DNA from: Falsiroseomonas tokyonensis | Lineage (GTDB): Bacteria; Pseudomonadota; Alphaproteobacteria; Acetobacterales; Acetobacteraceae | Length of the DNA stretch: 64,000 nucleotides | NCBI RefSeq assembly: GCF_019024325.1 | Contig: NZ_JAFNJS010000006.1 | Span: 186,001-250,000 of the forward strand | Direction of reading: 5' to 3' | In this document: positions 1-8,901 of the stretch, one piece after another | How positions within the stretch are numbered: position 1 is the stretch's first letter | Layout of the letters: each line of letters starts with the position of its first letter | Program-made: the position numbers and the translations under genes | Notes under the pieces: model-generated | Database searches by the model: none | Told to the model about the DNA's origin: nothing | The model's input: the letters and a program-made list of their open reading frames with translations, nothing else

Positions 1-2967
1 GACCAGGCGCGCCGCATACTTCTCCGCCTCGGCCTCGGCCTGATACTCCTGCTGGCGCTGCCCCTTCCGCGTCTCGGGGTCCACCCCGCGGCCCCGCAGG
101 TTGTTGTCGATCTCGGCCAGCAGGTCGGTGATCGTGTCGCCATCCTGCATCCAGCCGGATTCGACGGCTGCTTCCAGCGCGCGGTCGAAGGCCATGCCGG
201 TGGGGCGGATCAGGCGGCCGAAGCCTGGCAGGAAGGGGTTGGCCTGGCCGGCCATGAACCGCACGTCGCCCCGGTCGTCGCGCAGCCCGCCGCGGGAGGC
301 GATGAACTCGGAGAGGTTGTCGGGGGCGCGGCTGCCGCTGGCTTCGAACCCCTCGCGCTGCCTGCGCTCGGCGCGCCGCTGCTCGCGCTCGCCGCGCTTC
401 ACCGCGGCGGCGGCCTCGGCCCGCCACCGCATGCCCTCGGCGATCGCGCCCGGGTTCAGGGGGTTGCGGGCCCGGCCGGCCGCCAGCCAGGTGCGCAGCT
501 CGTCGAGCGGCATGCTGGTGATGGCGCCCATGCGCCGGTCGCCGCTGCCGTCGTTGAAGGCGGCGCGGTAGGCCGCCTCTGCCGCCTGCTGGCTGGGGAA
601 GCCCATCAGGGCCTTGTGCTCGTCGAAGCGGCCCGTGTCCGGGGCGACCTGGTCCACGACGAAGACCGGCAGCGCGGCATTCTCCGCCTGCGGCCCCAGG
701 TAAACGTCGACCTCGTCGCCGTCTTTCCCCTCGCTCCGGGCGAAATAGCCATAGTGCGCCGGCATGGCGACTGACCACGGCCGGCCGTCGCGCCCCACGC
801 CGGTGCGGTTCTGCCCGCGCGGCGTCTCGATCGCGACATCCAGGCCGTGCAGCCGCACCCGGCCCTTCGCATAGTTGCCGGCCTGGGCCTGCGCCGGGGT
901 TGGCGCCGCGGTCACGCCGGCGGCGGCGTCCACATCGCCCGGCCGCTGGGCCTGCACCGGCGCGGCGCGCGTGCCGTCCCCCTCCCGGGTGATCTGCGGA
1001 TAGAGGCCCTGCTGCAGGCGGCCATTGGCCTCCTCGATGCTGGCGGCGATCGCGGCGTCGCTCGGCGTGTCGGTCTGGTCGATCCAGTCGCCATCGGGGT
1101 CGAGCACGGAGAACACGCCGTCCTCCTCCACCACGGTGAATCCCTGCGGCAGCTGCTGCTGCCAGCGCGCCACGTCGGCGGCGCGCTGCCGCGCGATGAC
1201 CTCGGGCGACGGCGCGGCCAGGGCCGCCTCCAGGGACATGCGGCCGCCGGGCGGCGGCGGAGGGGCAGCGGGCGGCGCCACAGGAGGAGTCGCACCAGCC
1301 ATCGCAGAAGGCTGTTGTGGCGCCGCCACGCCCGCACCCGGACCCGCCGCAGGCTCGGAGCCTTCGGCCGCGGGCACCCCGGGCGCAACTTGGTCGGGTG
1401 GTGCCGCCGCCCCCGCCGGCGCAGCCTGGGCACCCGGGGAGGCGGGTGCCGGCGCAGCAGCAGCAGGGGGCGGCGGCGTCCCCGCGCCGGCCGGGACCAA
1501 CGGCGGCGACGGGGATTCGAAGGTCGGGGCCAGCGTCTCGCGCAGGATCTGGGTTCCGCGAGACGGAGCAGACGGGGCCTCGCCGGCCGGCGGCCGGCGC
1601 ATCTCCTGGATGGTGCCGAACGCCGTGGTGCCGGCTGCCTGCGGCGCAGCCCCCAGCATCTCGAACAGCACCTCGGAAGGGGTGATCTCGCCGGTGCTCG
1701 CGACCTGCGCGCCGGCCTCGCCGAGCCCTTCGGTTCCGACCTCGATGCCGACGTTGCGCGCCACCCGGCCGGCATTGCGGAGCGCGCCAGCGCCGCGGCG
1801 CAAGCCGGCGGCCGTGCCGAACGACGCCACATCCGCCCCCGCGACCACCGCCGCGCCACGCGAGGCGTCCTGGCGCGCCTGCGCCACCATGTCGGGATTC
1901 GCCCGCACGAAAGCGGTCACCGCGGCGCCGTCCATCGGGTCCACGCCCGCGGCCTTCAGCCGGTCGCCCAGGATCTCGGCGAAGCGCGGGCCCGCATCGG
2001 CGAGCAAGCTGCCCATCCCTGCCCCGATCAGGCCCGGAGTGAGGCCGGCGAGGCCGCCCGCCAGGCCACCGGCCAGCGGCAGCGCCATGTGCGGCAGGCT
2101 CTCCACGGACAGCTGCTGGATGATGCCGGCCGGGTCGGAGGCGAAGATCCGCCATGCGTCGCCAGCGCGGCCGCTATCGACGGCCTCGGCCAGATGCTGG
2201 ACGCGCGGGTTGCGCAGGCGCGCGGCGGCGGCCTGCTGCGACTGCAGGGCCTGGCGCATGTTCTGGGCGAAGCGCCGCTCCAGCGAGGCCCGGGCGCGCG
2301 CGCGCTGCTCGGGCGGGTATTCGTGCCAGGGGGTGCGCGCATTGTCGGGCAGCCGCTCGCCCCGGTCTGCGCGATCGAGGGCGCCAAGCTCCTCCATGGC
2401 GAGGCTGCCGGTCAGCAGGTTGTAGCCGCCACGCGCCGCATCGACGCCGCCGCGCAGCTGCTCGCCCAGGCGCTGGCCAAGGGTGGCCTCGTCATATGTC
2501 AGGGGCGCGCCGGCATAGTCCTGCGGGTCGATCGCGTCGATCTGCGCGCGCTGCTGCTGGCCCTGGTCACGGATCAGGTCGCCGCGGTCGGGCACTCGGC
2601 CAAGCGCCCGGATGCCCTCCAGCACGCGCGTGCCGGGCAGGCTGACCGGCGCCTGCGGCGGCATCTCGAATTCCGTGCTGATCTCCGGCGCGGGCGGCGG
2701 GGGCGGCGGCACGTCCGGCTCGTCGAAGCCCTCGATCGGCGCGGCGCGGCGCATGCCGGGGTTGGGAGCGCGCCGCGGCGCCGGCGGCGCGGCGGCCGGA
2801 GTGGGCGGCGCGGCCTGGCGCTCGGAGAGGCCCAGGCGCCGGCCGGCCTCGGCGCCCAGGCGCTCGCGCGTGTCGGCAAAGCCCTGATCCGGGATCGTCT
2901 GCCAGTCATCGGCGTCAGCCGCGGCTGCGGGCTCGGGGAGGGTTACCCAGTCGTCGACCTCGGCCAT
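1..2967 (-). CDS. Polyvalent virion/ejection protein with inorganic-pyrophosphatase-like domain (partial)
   Basis: Open frame of 989 codons running off the left edge, so the C-terminus is missing. It starts 14 bases after the stop of the upstream gene. The N-terminal ~300 residues are charged and Pro-rich. Residues ~330-420 contain Gly/Ala/Leu-rich hydrophobic stretches, and a long Pro/Ala linker follows. Residues ~700-825 match the InPase domain of polyvalent proteins: KGRVRLHGLDVAIETPRG, then MPAHYGYF, DGDEVDVYLGP, VFVVDQV, FDEHKALMGF and GAITSMPLDEL. Polyvalent proteins are large multidomain proteins thought to enter the host with phage DNA. Its place last in the ejection cassette corresponds to P22 gp16. 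Domain assignment is by motif recall; biochemical activity is inferred. Confidence 0.8.
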   Translation of the reverse strand, partial: MAEVDDWVTLPEPAAAADADDWQTIPDQGFADTRERLGAEAGRRLGLSERQAAPPTPAAAPPAPRRAPNPGMRRAAPIEGFDEPDVPPPPPPAPEISTEFEMPPQAPVSLPGTRVLEGIRALGRVPDRGDLIRDQGQQQRAQIDAIDPQDYAGAPLTYDEATLGQRLGEQLRGGVDAARGGYNLLTGSLAMEELGALDRADRGERLPDNARTPWHEYPPEQRARARASLERRFAQNMRQALQSQQAAAARLRNPRVQHLAEAVDSGRAGDAWRIFASDPAGIIQQLSVESLPHMALPLAGGLAGGLAGLTPGLIGAGMGSLLADAGPRFAEILGDRLKAAGVDPMDGAAVTAFVRANPDMVAQARQDASRGAAVVAGADVASFGTAAGLRRGAGALRNAGRVARNVGIEVGTEGLGEAGAQVASTGEITPSEVLFEMLGAAPQAAGTTAFGTIQEMRRPPAGEAPSAPSRGTQILRETLAPTFESPSPPLVPAGAGTPPPPAAAAPAPASPGAQAAPAGAAAPPDQVAPGVPAAEGSEPAAGPGAGVAAPQQPSAMAGATPPVAPPAAPPPPPGGRMSLEAALAAPSPEVIARQRAADVARWQQQLPQGFTVVEEDGVFSVLDPDGDWIDQTDTPSDAAIAASIEEANGRLQQGLYPQITREGDGTRAAPVQAQRPGDVDAAAGVTAAPTPAQAQAGNYAKGRVRLHGLDVAIETPRGQNRTGVGRDGRPWSVAMPAHYGYFARSEGKDGDEVDVYLGPQAENAALPVFVVDQVAPDTGRFDEHKALMGFPSQQAAEAAYRAAFNDGSGDRRMGAITSMPLDELRTWLAAGRARNPLNPGAIAEGMRWRAEAAAAVKRGEREQRRAERRQREGFEASGSRAPDNLSEFIASRGGLRDDRGDVRFMAGQANPFLPGFGRLIRPTGMAFDRALEAAVESGWMQDGDTITDLLAEIDNNLRGRGVDPETRKGQRQQEYQAEAEAEKYAARLV

Positions 2968-2981
2968 CTACATGCGCTCCA

Positions 2982-4628
2982 TCAGGCCGCGGGCGAGCCG
3001 TCTTCGTTGAAGATCCTGCCGTCTGGCGCGCGAAACTGGCGGCGAGACGGGCTCCACTGCGAGCCGGGCGGCACTGTCGGCGGGCGGCGCAGAGGCGGAG
3101 GAGGAGCGGCGCCCCGCCCGTCGACGGGCGCCTGCGGCGGCGGAGGCTGGGCGCCGGAGGCGGCTGGCTGGCGGCCATTGCCGATCTCCTCGTCCAGCGC
3201 CGCCATGGCCGCGTCGACGCGGCGCCGGATCTCCGCCTCGCGGCGCACCGGGTCGCTCTCAAGCACGTCCCGCTCCGCCGCGGTGCGGAACGCCTGGAAG
3301 GCCCGCGTGCGCTGGGCCGGCGTCACCTGGTAGCCGGAGGCGATCAGCGCCGCCTCCTGCGGCGGCACGCCGGCGGCCACCAGCATCTGCCGGCGGGTCT
3401 CCATCGCGGCGGGCCGCGCCTGGCTGCCGCTGCGCGGCGGTGAGCGCGTGACCGGGCCGGCGGGCGGCTGCGAGGGCTGGGCGGCGGTCTGGGGATTGTC
3501 GCCCCCCGAAGTCGGGGCGCCTGGCGCGGCGGGCTGGCCCGCCACCTCGATCTGCCGGGTGCGCGGGTTGAAGAAGGCCAGCACCTCCTGCTCGTCCCGC
3601 TGGATCCACATCGGGCGCCAGTTGGCGCCGGCCCCGCGCGGCGTGCCGGCCGCCTGCAGCGCCGCCAGCGCGTTCCCGGTCTGAAGGTAGGTGGTCAGGA
3701 AGGACTGCGCTTGCTGCGGGTCGCCGCCGTAATGCCGCTGCGCCAGCAGGCTGCCCGCTGCGAAGCGGCGCCGGCTTTGCTCATCCGCGCCCGTGATATT
3801 CGCCGGGAGCTCCATGCCGATCTGCGCCGCGAACTGGCGGGCGAGGTCCACCTCGCCGCGGCCGATCGCCATCAGGATGTTGCGCTCGGTGGCCTGGCGC
3901 GAGCGCGTCTGGGCGGCTGTGGCCTGGCCCGCCGCGCGGGTGCTGGCGATGTCGCGCAGTCGATTGTCGGTCTCCCCGCGCTGGAGGAGGCCCAGGGCGG
4001 TCGCCCCGCCGCCAGGCGTGCCCGCGAGGCGCGCCAAGATGGGAGCGTAGGGGTTGCGGGGATCGCGTGCCGGCTGCGCCGGCTGCGGCTGCGGGGGCGC
4101 GGCGCCCGGCGTGCCGCCGCCAACGTCCTGGTTGATGCGGCCGGACGGCGGCGGCAGGCCCGCGTCCCAGTTGGGCATCGGGGCGTCGGCGCGGACGGTG
4201 GCCGGGTTGTAGAGCGGCTGTCCAACCGCCGCGGTGCGGCGCGCGCTGTCGGCGGCCAGCACCTCCGGCGGGGCGTCCAGCAGCGCGTCGCGTGCCTGCA
4301 CCGCGCTGGGATCGCGGTAGGTGGGGGCCGGGAACGCGGGGTTGCGATAGGCCGTGAAGCCCTCGTCCGAGGATGCCGCCGGCGCGCCGCCGCTGGCCCG
4401 CACGCTTGCGAGGCCTGGACCGGCTGCGGGAGCGGGCGCCGCCGGAGCGGGTTCCGGGGCAGCAGGCTCCGGCCGGCTTCCGGCGGTCATATCCATGATG
4501 CCGGCGCGGATGGCAGCATCGGTCGCCTGCGCCTGGTCGCGCTGCCGGCCCTGCGCGATACGCGCGCTCATGGCGTCGTAGCCGGCCAGCGCCGGGTTGG
4601 AGCGGATGAAGCCCAGCGAGCCGGACAT
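2982..4628 (-). CDS. Putative DNA-ejection / internal virion protein
   Basis: Predicted 548 residues. The start is the ATG two bases after the upstream stop, with GGGGAG about 10 bases before it; a longer frame to 4727 lies inside the neighbour and is rejected. Two Pro/Ala-rich stretches (residues ~50-80 and ~370-420) and a Pro-rich C-terminus flank helical segments rich in Gln, Ala and Arg. Near the C-terminus, RRQFRAPDGRIF resembles a short virion anchoring motif. There is no signal peptide or membrane segment. Its position between a small and a very large ejection-type protein corresponds to P22 gp20. Function rests on context and composition. Confidence 0.55.
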   Translation of the reverse strand: MSGSLGFIRSNPALAGYDAMSARIAQGRQRDQAQATDAAIRAGIMDMTAGSRPEPAAPEPAPAAPAPAAGPGLASVRASGGAPAASSDEGFTAYRNPAFPAPTYRDPSAVQARDALLDAPPEVLAADSARRTAAVGQPLYNPATVRADAPMPNWDAGLPPPSGRINQDVGGGTPGAAPPQPQPAQPARDPRNPYAPILARLAGTPGGGATALGLLQRGETDNRLRDIASTRAAGQATAAQTRSRQATERNILMAIGRGEVDLARQFAAQIGMELPANITGADEQSRRRFAAGSLLAQRHYGGDPQQAQSFLTTYLQTGNALAALQAAGTPRGAGANWRPMWIQRDEQEVLAFFNPRTRQIEVAGQPAAPGAPTSGGDNPQTAAQPSQPPAGPVTRSPPRSGSQARPAAMETRRQMLVAAGVPPQEAALIASGYQVTPAQRTRAFQAFRTAAERDVLESDPVRREAEIRRRVDAAMAALDEEIGNGRQPAASGAQPPPPQAPVDGRGAAPPPPLRRPPTVPPGSQWSPSRRQFRAPDGRIFNEDGSPAA

Positions 4629-4630
4629 GC

Positions 4631-5395
4631 TCAGATGCTCCCCTGGGTCGTGCGGTATTTCTCGGTGTTCGCCGACTTCATGCTGTCCGCGATGACGCTG
4701 CCAATGCCGCCGATGGCCTCGCCCCACAGGCTGCCGTTCGCCGTGGTTGCCTGCGCCTGGGTATTGGCCGCCTGCGTCAGCCCGTTCGCCTGCGCGGAGC
4801 CATCCGCGGCAAGGCTCTGGGCAATCTGGTTGCCCTGGCCGATCTCGGTATTGGCGATCGCCCCGCCTTCCTGCGCGCGCACCGAGGCCAGGCCGCGCAC
4901 GGCGCTATCGGCATTGCCCTGCGCGCGCCGGAGCTCGCCGCGCATATCCTGGTCGTGCGCGTCGGCCGCGCTGGCGACGAAGCGGCGATCGCTGTCCTGG
5001 ACTGCGCGGATGCCCGCCGCCGAACCGCGCAAGCCGGAGGCGGCCAGCGTCGCCATTCCATTCCGGCGCAGGTCGTCCCGCGCGATCTGCTGTGCAGACG
5101 TCAGGCCCCGATAGGTTGTCAGCCCAACCGGTCGCGCCTGCGTCAGCGGCGCGATCGTGTCGGCATAGCCCTGGGTGCCCGAGCGGATGGCTGCGATGCC
5201 GCGGTCAGCGGCGGCGCGGAATTCTCCGCGCGCCTCCTTGTTGGCGGCGATCTGTGCCTCGGTCGCGGCGAGCTGTCCCGCGGCCGCCGTGTCGGCTGCA
5301 TCGCGGTTGGCGCTGCTCGCCTGGCTCGCGCCAAAGAGCGCAGTCCCTGCCTGGATGAGCGGCGAAGCAATCTGGAAAAGGCTGCCCAAGTCCAT
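4631..5395 (-). CDS. Putative small ejection / internal virion protein (gp7- or gp14-like)
   Basis: 254 residues. The N-terminus has a hydrophobic helix (LFQIASPLIQAGTALFGASQ) followed by a long Ala/Gln/Arg/Asn-rich helical region typical of podovirus internal virion proteins that form the ejection conduit (T7 gp14, P22 gp7). A second Gly-rich hydrophobic patch lies near the C-terminus (GEAIGGIGSVIADSM). It is followed after 2 bases by the next ejection-type gene, so the two are probably co-translated. No catalytic motif is visible. The family call depends on architecture and order. Confidence 0.55.
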   Translation of the reverse strand: MDLGSLFQIASPLIQAGTALFGASQASSANRDAADTAAAGQLAATEAQIAANKEARGEFRAAADRGIAAIRSGTQGYADTIAPLTQARPVGLTTYRGLTSAQQIARDDLRRNGMATLAASGLRGSAAGIRAVQDSDRRFVASAADAHDQDMRGELRRAQGNADSAVRGLASVRAQEGGAIANTEIGQGNQIAQSLAADGSAQANGLTQAANTQAQATTANGSLWGEAIGGIGSVIADSMKSANTEKYRTTQGSI

Positions 5396-5417
5396 CGGTT
5401 GTGCCCCCTTGCCCCTA

Positions 5418-7127
5418 TCAGCCCATCATGCCGGGCGGCGGCGCAGCGCCCATGCCACCCATAGCACCAGCAGCGCCCATCTGGGGCGGAACCGAAGCCT
5501 TCAGCGCGCCGGAAATCATCTTCTGGAACTGCGGCCCCAGCACCTCCAGCAGCGCGGACGCCACCATGGGGTCGGAGCCAATCGCCATCATCATCGCCTG
5601 CTGCGCCACCGGCGGAAGCGAGGCCAGGCGCATTGCCGCGGCATCGGCGTTCACGCCCTGGCTTTCGTCGGCCGGGGTGAAGGGATCGCTGCCCCGCTGG
5701 ACGGATGCGTAGGGATGATCCTCGCCCAGGTAGGAGTCTCCATCGACGTTGCCGCCGCCGCCCATGCCTGCGCCGAAGGCGTATTCGTCCTGCTGCGCAA
5801 CCGATGTCATGGAGGCGACCTCGGCGTCGCCAGGCGGCGGCGCGCCGTCCATGCCCATCCCATCCGGGTCGTAATCGGCGAGGCTGCCTGCGGCGCCCAT
5901 GCCCTCGTTGCCGAAGGAGCCGCCGAAGGCGTCGTCCATGGTGTTTTCCGCCTGCATGTTCGACATGGGCGCCGGCGCGCTCTGCGGCGCGCCACGCCCG
6001 CCCATCGGCGTGTGGAACGGCGCGACTTCATTCGGGCCCGCGCTCGTCACCGGGTCCATCATCATGCCGTTCGTGTTCACCCCCGGCAGACCGCCCCGCG
6101 CGCTGGCTTGGCCCGCGCCACCGGCGCGGATCTTCGAGAGCGCATCGAGGCCGTGGCCCTGCTGGACCATGTGGTGGGGGATGACGATCTCGCCCTCATG
6201 GACCGTGCCGGCGGGCCGGTCCGGCTGCACGATGCCGTCGTCGCCGGCGCCGGTGTAGCCGCCCTTCATGAACTGACTCTCGCCGCCATACCCGCCATCG
6301 GCGGAGCTGTCGCTTGCGCCGTAGCCTCCACCGCCGGAATCGGTTCCCGCGTTATCGCCACCCGGGTCGCTGCCGGAACCATCGGGGCCGGAGTTGCCCG
6401 TGCCCGCGGTATCACCCTTGTCTCCGCCGTCCGGGCCGGTGCCACCTTCGGCGTCGCCGCCTGACCCGTCCGGGCCGAAGTTGCCCGTGCCCGCGGTGTC
6501 GCTCTTGCTGCCGCCATCAGGCCCCGTGCCGCCCTCATCCGCCGCGACCGCATCCGGCGCGGTTTCCGCGGTCAGGGGATTGTCCGGGGTGACGTTCGAG
6601 GTGGTATCGGCCTTGGCCCCACCACTCGTTCCGTCATCTTCGGTGCTGACGTTCTCCGGCGTCGGCTCGGCCAGGCTTTCGCCCAGGGCGCCCCGGGCCA
6701 CCTGCGTCAGGCTCAGGGTGGGCGGCATGCCCATGAGGTCCGAGAGCGCCAGCGCGGTGAAGGCGCCGAAGGGGTTCAGCGCGCTGGCGGCGTTGGCGAT
6801 CGAGCCTATTACGCCGGTCAGGCTCTGGTCCGGCGACACCACGTTGTTCTCGGTGGACGGGGCACCATTGGCCCCCCCAAAGTCGGCCGCCCGCCGGTCG
6901 ATATCCTCGTCGGACTCCGGGCGAATCGTGGAAGCGGGCGAGACCGCCTGCGGCGCCGTGGTCGTGGGGGCGCTCGGCGCATTCGCCACCGGCACCGCGC
7001 CCGCGGCCTCGGGATCGCGGCCGAAGCCGGGATAGTTGAACGTCACCCCGCCGCTCCGGCGCGTGGCCGTCTGGTAAGCGGGGCGGTTTCGCGTCGAGAT
7101 GGAAGCCAGGCCGGAGCGGGTTGCCAT
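5418..7127 (-). CDS. Gly/Asp-rich virion protein with tape-measure-like GGYTG/VHEGE motif
   Basis: 569 residues in three zones. Residues ~1-190 are polar with one hydrophobic helical segment (GVIGSIANAASALNPFGAF). Residues ~195-285 are a low-complexity acidic/Gly zone with two near-identical repeats of the type GGTGPDGG-K-DTAGTGN-GPDGSG. Then comes GGYTGAGDDGIVQ followed by GTVHEGEIVIPHHMV, a motif found near the C-termini of many phage tape-measure and tail proteins. The C-terminal zone is rich in Met, Gly and Pro and ends in a Met/Gly tail. It lies between the gp10/needle-like genes and the ejection genes, so a structural role is likely; the exact role is unknown. Confidence 0.5.
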   Translation of the reverse strand: MATRSGLASISTRNRPAYQTATRRSGGVTFNYPGFGRDPEAAGAVPVANAPSAPTTTAPQAVSPASTIRPESDEDIDRRAADFGGANGAPSTENNVVSPDQSLTGVIGSIANAASALNPFGAFTALALSDLMGMPPTLSLTQVARGALGESLAEPTPENVSTEDDGTSGGAKADTTSNVTPDNPLTAETAPDAVAADEGGTGPDGGSKSDTAGTGNFGPDGSGGDAEGGTGPDGGDKGDTAGTGNSGPDGSGSDPGGDNAGTDSGGGGYGASDSSADGGYGGESQFMKGGYTGAGDDGIVQPDRPAGTVHEGEIVIPHHMVQQGHGLDALSKIRAGGAGQASARGGLPGVNTNGMMMDPVTSAGPNEVAPFHTPMGGRGAPQSAPAPMSNMQAENTMDDAFGGSFGNEGMGAAGSLADYDPDGMGMDGAPPPGDAEVASMTSVAQQDEYAFGAGMGGGGNVDGDSYLGEDHPYASVQRGSDPFTPADESQGVNADAAAMRLASLPPVAQQAMMMAIGSDPMVASALLEVLGPQFQKMISGALKASVPPQMGAAGAMGGMGAAPPPGMMG

Positions 7128-7139
7128 GATGGGTGCCCT

Positions 7140-7457
7140 CTATTTCGCTGCGTTGATGATCGCGTTGAGCTTGTCGTAGGCGTCGGCGAGCTGCTGGGGC
7201 TGGTAGGGATCAACGATCGGCCCCACCATCGACGCCAGGCCAGCGATCGCAGCGAGCCGCTCCTCTGCGGCTGCAAGGCGCGCCTCCAGGTCAGCGATCT
7301 GATCGGTATGCGTGGCCGATGTGCCGATGACATTGGCCTCCAGCGACAGCGTCCGGAACAGGTCCGCGAGCCAGTCGATGATGGCGCCGAGATCCGTCGT
7401 CGTATCGCCGGTGCGGCGCGGCGGTGCGAGGAGGGTGTTGCCAGCTTCGGCTACCAT
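7140..7457 (-). CDS. Small coiled-coil virion protein, possible tail needle or plug
   Basis: 105 residues starting at the ATG that overlaps the last 7 bases of the gp10-like gene. A central heptad-like region (ADLEARLAAAEERLAAIAGL) predicts a coiled coil, preceded by an amphipathic segment (IIDWLADLFRTL). In P22 the gene after gp10 encodes the trimeric coiled-coil tail needle gp26, so this may be a much shortened analogue. P22 gp26 is 233 residues, so the match is positional only. A longer frame reaching 7922 is a shadow of the neighbouring gene. Confidence 0.45.
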   Translation of the reverse strand: MVAEAGNTLLAPPRRTGDTTTDLGAIIDWLADLFRTLSLEANVIGTSATHTDQIADLEARLAAAEERLAAIAGLASMVGPIVDPYQPQQLADAYDKLNAIINAAK

Positions 7458-8857
7458 GACCCGCGCTCCATCCGCGCCTGCGCGGAGACGAACTCCACCG
7501 GCACCGCGTCGGTGATCGCCACTTCGAGTTGCCAGCTGTGCGCCCAGCCGAAGCCGCCGAAGTCCACGACCATGCGGGTGTCGCCCGGCGCGCCCAAGCC
7601 GCGGAAGACCCAGTCTGACCACTTGCCGTTGTCCCGGTTGACCCGGACCATCATCTGCGGCTCCCGCCCCTGGTAGCCGCCAACGGCCCGCTTCAGCCGG
7701 ATCCGCAGATCGTCCATCCGCGATGGGCCGAAGGAGTCGATGTGCGCCGACCGCCACAGCGCCCGCATCGGCTTGCCCAGGACCGAATATTCGTCCGCCC
7801 GCGCCTCGGCGATGCCATCCTCCACGCCGACGAAGGTGCGGCCCCAGGCGCTGGCGATCGACCAGCCCGGCCAGCGATCCGGCCGGCCGTTCTGGCTGTC
7901 CCAGCCCCACAGGAACGACCATTTGCTGGCGCGGTAATCCAGGAGGAAGGTGACGCCGGTGGCGCCGTGCGCCTCGCTGACCGCCCTGGGCGCCTGCAGC
8001 AGCACCATGCGCTGGCCCTTGATGGCGATGCTGGCCGCCCAGGCGTCGGTCCAGTCCTCGACCTCCTCCAGCGCCAAAGCGATCGCGCGGGACTGCTCGC
8101 GGGACACCTGCGCGTTGAAGCGGGTCATCTCCGACCGCTCATTCACACCATAGGTGCCGGCCAAGTCGGTCACCAGCGTGTAGGGGTGCGCCAGGCCCTC
8201 GCCCGTCGACCACCGCCGCGCGAAGGGGCGGGCGCCGTTGGACAGCCGCTCAAACTGCTCGATGCTCTCCGGGCCGCAGAGAAGCAGCTCGCGATAAGGC
8301 GTGACGGCCACCGCCACCAGGTTGTCCGGCTTGCCATCGGCGCTGAAGACGGACAGCTCGTTCCAAACGCGATAGCTGCCCGGGTCCGAGAAGCGGAACC
8401 GGCCGCTGTTCTGCTCGATCGCGATCAGGTAGCCGTCGACGAAAGCGACATGCGTGCTTTCCGGCGCCTCGTCGGAAAGCCGCTCCGTCCGGTCGGTGGA
8501 GAGGCTGACCAGCGGGCCGCCCGTCGCGATGACCAGTTGCTCCTCCGTCGCGGCGAAGACAGGCCGCTTGCCCCCCACCAGGGGCACACCCGTCACATCG
8601 GCGACCGAGAGATCCTTGCCGATGCGATAGACGCGCCCGCGCTCGGTGGCGGCGATCAGGTCATCGCGCCACTCATGGAGGTAGATCCGGCCTTCGTTGG
8701 GCAGTGCCAGCAGGCTGCGCAGGCCGGGGAAGCGCGAGAAGCCCTCCGCCTGGTTGGCATAGACGTTCTCGGCCGCGGCCGGCGCCCTGCGCAGGATGCT
8801 TTCGTCGGCATTGGCGAAAAGGGCGTCCTTGAACGGGATATCGGCCCACTGTGCCAT
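7451..8857 (-). CDS. P22 gp10-like tail accessory / DNA stabilization protein
   Basis: 468 residues, against 472 for P22 gp10. The family layout is visible: an N-terminal NADESIL/FSRFPGLRSL stretch matching the NADY-SFPGI start of gp10, repeated beta-rich blade-like segments (GRVYRIG, FAATEEQLVIATGG, HVAFVDGYLIAIEQ), and AGTYGVNERSEMTRF, which aligns with the gp10 GTYCKT/FISHP region. In P22 it forms a hexameric ring below gp4 that closes the portal and binds the needle. It lies four genes downstream of the gp4-like adaptor, separated by tailspikes and a lytic enzyme. The assignment rests on motifs, length and neighbours. Confidence 0.72.
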   Translation of the reverse strand: MAQWADIPFKDALFANADESILRRAPAAAENVYANQAEGFSRFPGLRSLLALPNEGRIYLHEWRDDLIAATERGRVYRIGKDLSVADVTGVPLVGGKRPVFAATEEQLVIATGGPLVSLSTDRTERLSDEAPESTHVAFVDGYLIAIEQNSGRFRFSDPGSYRVWNELSVFSADGKPDNLVAVAVTPYRELLLCGPESIEQFERLSNGARPFARRWSTGEGLAHPYTLVTDLAGTYGVNERSEMTRFNAQVSREQSRAIALALEEVEDWTDAWAASIAIKGQRMVLLQAPRAVSEAHGATGVTFLLDYRASKWSFLWGWDSQNGRPDRWPGWSIASAWGRTFVGVEDGIAEARADEYSVLGKPMRALWRSAHIDSFGPSRMDDLRIRLKRAVGGYQGREPQMMVRVNRDNGKWSDWVFRGLGAPGDTRMVVDFGGFGWAHSWQLEVAITDAVPVEFVSAQARMERGSW

Positions 8858-8901
8858 TCAGCGCGCCCTCCGCCGGGGGAGCCGATCGCCGGTCTTTGCC
8901 G

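Noticed and set aside
847-3333. 828-residue plus-strand open frame opposite the polyvalent gene
   Set aside because: Arg/His/Gly-rich composition, no ribosome site, and lies antisense to a clear minus-strand gene; long antisense frames are common at ~70% GC.
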